Origin: UBA6544 sp038131165
GTDB lineage: Bacteria; Pseudomonadota; Alphaproteobacteria; UBA8366
Assembly: GCA_038131165.1 (NCBI GenBank)
Contig: JAYPOZ010000001.1
Location: 73,782-137,781, forward strand
Direction: 5' to 3'
Length of the DNA: 64,000 bases
Made by a program: the position numbers and the translations under genes. Below the pieces are notes generated by a model. That model was given only the letters and a program-made list of their open reading frames with translations. It made no database searches and had not been told where the DNA came from. Within the stretch, counting starts at the first letter, position 1. Each line of letters starts with the position of its first letter. Below are positions 59,515 to 64,000 of this stretch, in pieces.

Positions 59515-61851
59515 ATGATGCAAAAACTATTCGCGTTGATCCTGCTCGCGGCACTCGCCTTGGCTGGCAACTACATCCATCTGCCGCTTTTGTTTTCCGT
59601 CTCGTTTATATTCGGCTCCATCGCCGCGTTGGTCGCCCTGCAACTCTATGGCTTGTTGCCCGGCATGGTCATCGCCGCAATCGGCGGCTCCCATACGTGG
59701 ATATTATGGGGCCATCCTTTTGCGATGATCATCTTCACCATCGAGGTTCTGATTGTCGGTCTGCTGTTGCGCCGCATCCCTCATCTGCCGCTGGCGGATT
59801 TTCTTTACTGGCTGCTCATCGGCGTTCCGCTGGTCCTGTTCTTTTATCATGGCCAACTCGGCGTGGCCGAAAATGCGACGGGTCTCATCGCGCTCAAACA
59901 ATCCATTAACGGCGTCTTCAATGCCGTTCTGGCCGCGCTCGCGATCGTGGCGATCCAATTTTATGCCGCCAAGGCCAGACTCGAGGCAAACCTGTCGTCG
60001 ATTGTCTTCAATTTGACCTTACTGATCACGACCATTGCCGGCGCCGCACCGATCGTCCTCGACAGCCAGACAATGCGGCAAGACGAGGAGGCCGCCGTCG
60101 AGCGAACCGTGAAAATCACCGCCCATTGGATCGGCGCGGAATTGACAGAGCGATGGCGGGATGCAGACGCGTTTTCACGAAATCCAGAGCCTATCGGGAG
60201 ATTAACGGCCCGTATTGCGGAAAATGCGCCAGACCGTGACCATGTGAGTTTCGTGGTGCTCGCAAAGGACGGCACCCGGCTGGGAGGTCGCGGGGAAATC
60301 AGCAGTCTGGGCGCGGGCGGCACCTTGTCCCAAGGGCCCGAGCGTCTGCAGATTTGGCAGCCCTCCGGAGACATGGCCGCGATGATCCGATGGCGCCAGA
60401 GCCGATACGTGCATAAGTTCGATCTATTCGAACCAGGTCAGTTCCCCTCGGTAATCGTCGAACACGACACTCAATCCGTCATCGAACGGATCGATGCACG
60501 GCAGGTAAAACTCTTGGCCGTTCTCGCCACGATAATGACGTTCGCGATCGCCGCCTCCTTGATCATGAGCAATTGGTTGACCAAACCCGTCAGGGAATTG
60601 AGCATTCAAAGCCGGGAACTGGTGGAAAATGTCGTCAGCGGCACCTTCGATCAAATTCGTTTCCCCAACAGCCAAATCCGCGAATACAACGAGTTGTCCC
60701 TTGGTCTTCAAGAGGCTGCCGAGCGCCTGACCGAGAGCTTTAATGAACTTCTTGCCATGAAAACAACCTTGGAGGAGCGGGTCCGAGAAAGGACGAAAGC
60801 GCTCGAGCGGCTTTCCATGGTCGCAAGCCAGACAACCAATGGCGTGTTGATCACCGATCCGGAAGGCCGTGTGCAGTGGATCAACGAGGGCTTCACGCGG
60901 CTTTCAGGCTATGCGGAAGACGACATAATCGGCCACAAGCCCGGCGACGTTCTGCAGGGGCCCGATACGGACCAAGCAACCGTAAAGCAGATCCGAAAAG
61001 CCCTGAACGATAACCAGGAATTCTATGCCGAAATTTTGAATTACACGAAATCCGGCGTTCCCTACTGGGTCGAAATCTCCTGCAATCCAATGAAGAATGC
61101 GGACGGAGAGATCGAAGGCTTCATCGCGATCGAGTCCAACATCACCGACCGCAAACATGCGGATCTCAGCAAGGACGAGTTCATTTCCACCATCAGCCAT
61201 GAGCTGAGGACTCCGCTCACTTCGATCAAGGGCGGATTGGGGCTCGTCATGGGCGGCGCCCTCGGAAGCGTGCCGGAAAAGGCGACCGATGTATTGACGA
61301 TTGCGGACCGTAACGCCGAGCGTCTCATCTATTTGGTGAACGACATTCTGGCCGTCCAGAAACGGCAATCGGGCCTGATGGAATACAATTTCGAGCGGTT
61401 TGAACTGAACGAAATCGTGCGTTCCGCACTGAGCGCGAACAACGCGCTCGCGGAGCAGTTCGGCGTCCATTTCCGGCTCGAAGAGTCACCCAAAAATCTA
61501 TCGGTTACCTGCGACGAACAACGCATAAACCAGGTGATCGCCAACCTGCTCTCCAATGCTGCAAAATTTTCTCCGAAAGACGGAGAAATCTCGGTAAAAA
61601 TCGAGCAGTTAGACGACAAGGCGCGGGTATCGGTGACCGATAAGGGATCAGGCATCCCTATTGAGTTTCGCAACCGGATCTTTGGTCGGTTCGCACAAGC
61701 GGACTCCTCCGATACACGGGAAAGCGGCGGCACCGGTCTGGGGTTGCACATCTCGCAAAAGATCATCGAGGGTCATGAAGGCGCAATCGGATACGAAAGC
61801 GAACTCGGATCGGGCACGACATTCTATTTCGACATTCCGGTGCGAGCCTGA
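59515..61851 (+). CDS. Membrane sensor histidine kinase with HAMP-like linker and PAS domain
   Basis: This 778-residue kinase starts with about six membrane helices (residues 5-185), followed by an extracytoplasmic segment, another helix near 340 and a HAMP-like linker ending in a coiled coil. A PAS domain (about 435-550) follows, then the kinase: phospho-acceptor His562 in STISHELRTP, N box NLLSNAAKF, and G boxes DKGSGIP and GGTGLGLHIS. The PAS domain has the LOV-like core VLQGPDTD and SGVPYWVEI but no Cys at the flavin-linking position. No response regulator is adjacent. The start may be the second ATG at 59518. Confidence 0.93.
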   Translation: MMQKLFALILLAALALAGNYIHLPLLFSVSFIFGSIAALVALQLYGLLPGMVIAAIGGSHTWILWGHPFAMIIFTIEVLIVGLLLRRIPHLPLADFLYWLLIGVPLVLFFYHGQLGVAENATGLIALKQSINGVFNAVLAALAIVAIQFYAAKARLEANLSSIVFNLTLLITTIAGAAPIVLDSQTMRQDEEAAVERTVKITAHWIGAELTERWRDADAFSRNPEPIGRLTARIAENAPDRDHVSFVVLAKDGTRLGGRGEISSLGAGGTLSQGPERLQIWQPSGDMAAMIRWRQSRYVHKFDLFEPGQFPSVIVEHDTQSVIERIDARQVKLLAVLATIMTFAIAASLIMSNWLTKPVRELSIQSRELVENVVSGTFDQIRFPNSQIREYNELSLGLQEAAERLTESFNELLAMKTTLEERVRERTKALERLSMVASQTTNGVLITDPEGRVQWINEGFTRLSGYAEDDIIGHKPGDVLQGPDTDQATVKQIRKALNDNQEFYAEILNYTKSGVPYWVEISCNPMKNADGEIEGFIAIESNITDRKHADLSKDEFISTISHELRTPLTSIKGGLGLVMGGALGSVPEKATDVLTIADRNAERLIYLVNDILAVQKRQSGLMEYNFERFELNEIVRSALSANNALAEQFGVHFRLEESPKNLSVTCDEQRINQVIANLLSNAAKFSPKDGEISVKIEQLDDKARVSVTDKGSGIPIEFRNRIFGRFAQADSSDTRESGGTGLGLHISQKIIEGHEGAIGYESELGSGTTFYFDIPVRA

Positions 61852-61936
61852 CGACATGCGCCTCTCCGGGGCTCGCCACGCGGCCAATTGACCGGCTGAA
61901 CAGCGACCCTACTTTCATTGCGGTGATGGAGGAAAC

Positions 61937-62803
61937 ATGGCGATGGAAATTATACGGCTGAACGCACCGGTGGGCGCCGAAATTCGCGGATTAGACCTCT
62001 CGAAAGCGCTTTCATCCACAACCGTTTCGACCATTCGTCAGGCGTGGTGGGATAATCCGGTATTGCTGTTCCGGGGCCAGGACCTGGACGATCCGCAGCT
62101 AATGACCCTAGCCGGGTATTTCGGGGAGCTGGAGTTGCCGCCGAGCCGGTTGCTGAAATACTCCCACGGCTCCGGTCAGAAGGACGACGTGCCGCCCGAG
62201 ATCAACGTCATTTCCAATATCGTCGAAGACGGCAAGAAAATCGGGCAGCTCGGCGCCAGCGAAGCCTGCTGGCACTCCGACACCGGATTCGTCGAAAAGC
62301 CGCCTGCGGGCAGCTTCTTGCACGCAAAGGAACTACCGGACTCCGGCGGCAATACTTCTTTCCTGGACCTTTACGCCGCCTACGAGACTCTCCCCGAAGA
62401 TTTGCGGGAGACCGTCGAGCACCGCTGGGCCAAGCACGATCCTTCCTACACGAGCGACGGCGTCTTGCGCGCGGATTTCAAGGCCTATTCGGATGCCTCC
62501 CAGGGGCCCGGCCCATCGCACCCGATCGTCCGCACGCATCCCGAGACCGGACGCAAGGCGCTCTATCTCGGACGCCGCTTTAACTCCTATATCCTGGGAT
62601 TGACCGTCGAGGACAGCGAAGAGGTGCTCGATCGCCTCTGGGCGCACGCGACACAGGACCGCTTCCGCTACGAGCACATCTGGTCGATGGGGGACGTGCT
62701 GATCTGGGACAACAGGTGCGTGATGCACCGCCGCGATAGTTTCGACCCCAATGCCCGGCGGCGCATGCACCGCGCGCAAACAAAGGGCGAGCGTCCGGTC
62801 TGA
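61937..62803 (+). CDS. TauD/TfdA-type Fe(II)/2-oxoglutarate dioxygenase (paralogue B)
   Basis: This 288-residue enzyme has iron ligands His113 and Asp115 in WHSDTGF and His264 in VMHRRDSF. It shares LLFRGQDLDDP/LLFRDQKLDDP, PPAGS, HPETGRKALYLGRR and YILG with the dioxygenase at 50717-51622, so the two are paralogues. GGAGGAAAC precedes the ATG. The substrate is unknown. It converges on the nitroreductase gene, with six bases between stops. Confidence 0.92.
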   Translation: MAMEIIRLNAPVGAEIRGLDLSKALSSTTVSTIRQAWWDNPVLLFRGQDLDDPQLMTLAGYFGELELPPSRLLKYSHGSGQKDDVPPEINVISNIVEDGKKIGQLGASEACWHSDTGFVEKPPAGSFLHAKELPDSGGNTSFLDLYAAYETLPEDLRETVEHRWAKHDPSYTSDGVLRADFKAYSDASQGPGPSHPIVRTHPETGRKALYLGRRFNSYILGLTVEDSEEVLDRLWAHATQDRFRYEHIWSMGDVLIWDNRCVMHRRDSFDPNARRRMHRAQTKGERPV

Positions 62804-62809
62804 CCGCTG

Positions 62810-63478
62810 CTATCCCCGTGAGAAAGCCGCCCCGTCGAACCGCTCGCGCACCGTCAGTTTCTCTACGGAATGGCGTTTCAGCTTGGTCAATTGTTTCACC
62901 GGCTTACCCAACGGCACGACCGCACAGACGGCAAAGTCCTCGGGAATGTTCAAGAGCTCCCTGACCTTGTCTTCTTCGGCGCAGGCCAGTGTGGTAATCG
63001 TGCCGCCGAACCCAGCCTGCCGCGCCGCCATCAGCACGTTCCAGACGAAGGGATAAATCGAAGCGCCACTGATGATGCCAACCCGGTCGAGATTCTGATC
63101 CATCGAGGCGACGACCTTCAAATCGACGACGAAAACGAGGGCGACCGCACATTGCTTTACCGGTTCGGTCAGCATCGCCGCCGCCTCCGTGGCCTCGATC
63201 TCCGCAGCCGTGCACCTCGTCGGCACATAGGAGTTCCACGGACTTTCGCCCGCGTTGATCTGTGCCATATAGCGTTTCGCGGCGGGCCGGTTTAGCTCTC
63301 CGAGCCGGTTCTTCGTTTCCTGATCGCGGACGACGATGACGCGGTTGCCCTGGCGGTTGCCGCCGCTTGGCGCGAAGCGGGCATTCTCCAATATCTCGTA
63401 GAGCAGGTCGTCCGGCAGGTCTTCTCCGGTATACTGCCGCGCGGCAAACGTCGTGCGCATTACGTCATAAAGTTCCAT
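62810..63478 (-). CDS. Nitroreductase family protein
   Basis: This 222-residue flavin enzyme has the family FMN-binding N-terminus (MRTTFAARQYT), the FAPSGGNRQGNRVIVV block near residue 37 and a GFGGTITTLACAEEDKV region near residue 160. Members reduce nitro groups or quinones, or dehalogenate, with NAD(P)H. The exact substrate is unknown. GGAGGA precedes the start at 63478; a 20-residue longer frame has no such site. It faces the 63615 oxygenase gene across 136 bases. Confidence 0.88.
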   Translation of the reverse strand: MELYDVMRTTFAARQYTGEDLPDDLLYEILENARFAPSGGNRQGNRVIVVRDQETKNRLGELNRPAAKRYMAQINAGESPWNSYVPTRCTAAEIEATEAAAMLTEPVKQCAVALVFVVDLKVVASMDQNLDRVGIISGASIYPFVWNVLMAARQAGFGGTITTLACAEEDKVRELLNIPEDFAVCAVVPLGKPVKQLTKLKRHSVEKLTVRERFDGAAFSRG

Positions 63479-63614
63479 GCTTCCTCCCGATTCCCAACCC
63501 CTCGACTTGCGATGGCCGAAGGGTCGTTCCCGATACATCCGGCAGAAGAGTAGGCGACATTTGCCGCCAATCCCATATTAACCTAGGATCATCTGTGCCT
63601 TCGGGAGACAGCCC

Positions 63615-64000
63615 ATGGTCGATATCGCCGTACGCGAGCCAATATCTCATCCGACAGACGCCCCGATTGAGGGCAGATATCACGTCGCCCGCGCGCCGAT
63701 CGATAGCCTGCCGGTCATTGATTTCAGCGCCTTTACGGGAAATGGGTCTGTGGCGGAAAAGCGGACCGTCGCCGCGGAAATCAGGACCGCCTGCACCGAC
63801 CTGGGATTTTTCTACCTGTCCGGCCATGGCTTGCCCGACAGCCATATTCCCGAAACCTTCGAGTGGGCCTATCGGTTCTTCGCGCTCCCGGCCGAGATCA
63901 AGATGAAGGTTCATTCCGCCCTCAGCGATGCCAACCGCGGTTACAACCCGCTGCCCGCCGAAGATTTCGCCAAACTGCCGACCGGCGCGCCCGACTACAA
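63615..64000 (+). CDS. Isopenicillin N synthase-like 2-oxoglutarate/Fe(II) oxygenase, 3' end outside window
   Basis: The visible 128 residues begin MVDIAVREPISH and contain the DIOX_N-type domain: SLPVIDFSAFTG, then IRTACTDLGFFYLSGHGLP and FFALPAEIKMKVH, followed by NRGYNPL. This is the N-terminal half of the isopenicillin N synthase/2OG oxygenase family. The HxD...H iron ligands would lie beyond the window. The frame is open to the last base. CGGGAGACAGCCC precedes the ATG. Confidence 0.85.
   Translation, partial: MVDIAVREPISHPTDAPIEGRYHVARAPIDSLPVIDFSAFTGNGSVAEKRTVAAEIRTACTDLGFFYLSGHGLPDSHIPETFEWAYRFFALPAEIKMKVHSALSDANRGYNPLPAEDFAKLPTGAPDY

Noticed and set aside
60810..61160. LOV photoreceptor domain in the histidine kinase
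   Set aside because: The cysteine needed for the flavin adduct is absent, so a light-sensing call is not supported; it is kept as a PAS domain.
1..64000. tRNA, rRNA, CRISPR arrays, insertion sequences and prophage genes
   Set aside because: None was recognised: no tandem direct repeats with unique spacers, no transposase or integrase motifs and no tRNA-like cloverleaf in the intergenic stretches read. A tRNA or covariance-model scan could still reveal a small RNA.

Overview
The window is a GC-rich (about 60%) piece of a draft alphaproteobacterial genome. The order purB - hypothetical - F1-ATPase zeta-type inhibitor (DUF1476) - purC - purS - purQ - purL - bolA - grxD is a familiar alphaproteobacterial arrangement. 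The class II DAHP synthase, the many TauD-type dioxygenases and the CaiB/hydantoinase catabolic genes fit a free-living, possibly marine, Rhodospirillales-like organism; that placement is an inference. Two N-runs (100 N at 24919-25018 and 10 N at 26146-26155) show that this is a scaffolded assembly. Genes are densely packed, with many 1-4 base ATGA/TAATG overlaps, and no rRNA, tRNA, CRISPR array or insertion sequence was seen.

Layout. 1-8890: purine biosynthesis (purB partial, purC, purS, purQ, purL) with a secreted repeat protein, a DUF1476 protein, an NRDE protein, BolA and monothiol glutaredoxin, closed by a strong terminator. 9150-11844: small hypotheticals, a VOC protein, two PilZ proteins and rpsD. 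11980-13371: trmJ and a DUF924 protein. 13437-16933: a probable catabolic operon (TauD dioxygenase, ABM monooxygenase, GMC oxidoreductase, VOC protein). 17054-21352: lipoprotein plus acidic partner, cysS, nadE. 21532-24918: hypothetical, TPP-dependent dehydrogenase E1 alpha and beta, and a gap-truncated alpha/beta hydrolase. 25019-30260: gap-truncated DUF302 protein, BASS transporter interrupted by a short gap, SAM methyltransferase coupled to cysD-cysNC (sulfate activation). 30338-35385: a TetR regulator and a three-gene envelope operon (RND/MMPL exporter, LolA-like periplasmic protein, outer-membrane beta-barrel) with three copies of one 16-bp operator. 35391-42188: nicotinate phosphoribosyltransferase, DAHP synthase, sirtuin, parvulin PPIase, 13-repeat Sel1 protein, bicupin. 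42185-47998: the ligase-associated DNA-repair cluster in two divergent pairs (pdeM-helicase, exonuclease-ligase). 48002-51973: PEP mutase-family enzyme, a UGSC-family selenoprotein, a TauD dioxygenase and an ABM protein. 51983-59117: class 3 lipase, hydantoinase/oxoprolinase A and B, CaiB/AMACR-type CoA transferase, SDR. 59515-64000: PAS histidine kinase, a second TauD paralogue, nitroreductase and a truncated isopenicillin-N-synthase-like oxygenase.

The two most notable items are the following. (1) On the minus strand at 50596-48851 a single reading frame is interrupted by an in-frame UGA at the first residue of a perfect U-G-S-C motif. A SECIS-like hairpin follows directly, so a standard gene caller would split this selenoprotein into two false genes. 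(2) A TetR-controlled RND / LolA-like / beta-barrel operon has three near-identical operators. Two of them lie exactly over the -10 elements of two similar promoters, and the regulator's own transcript is predicted to be leaderless.
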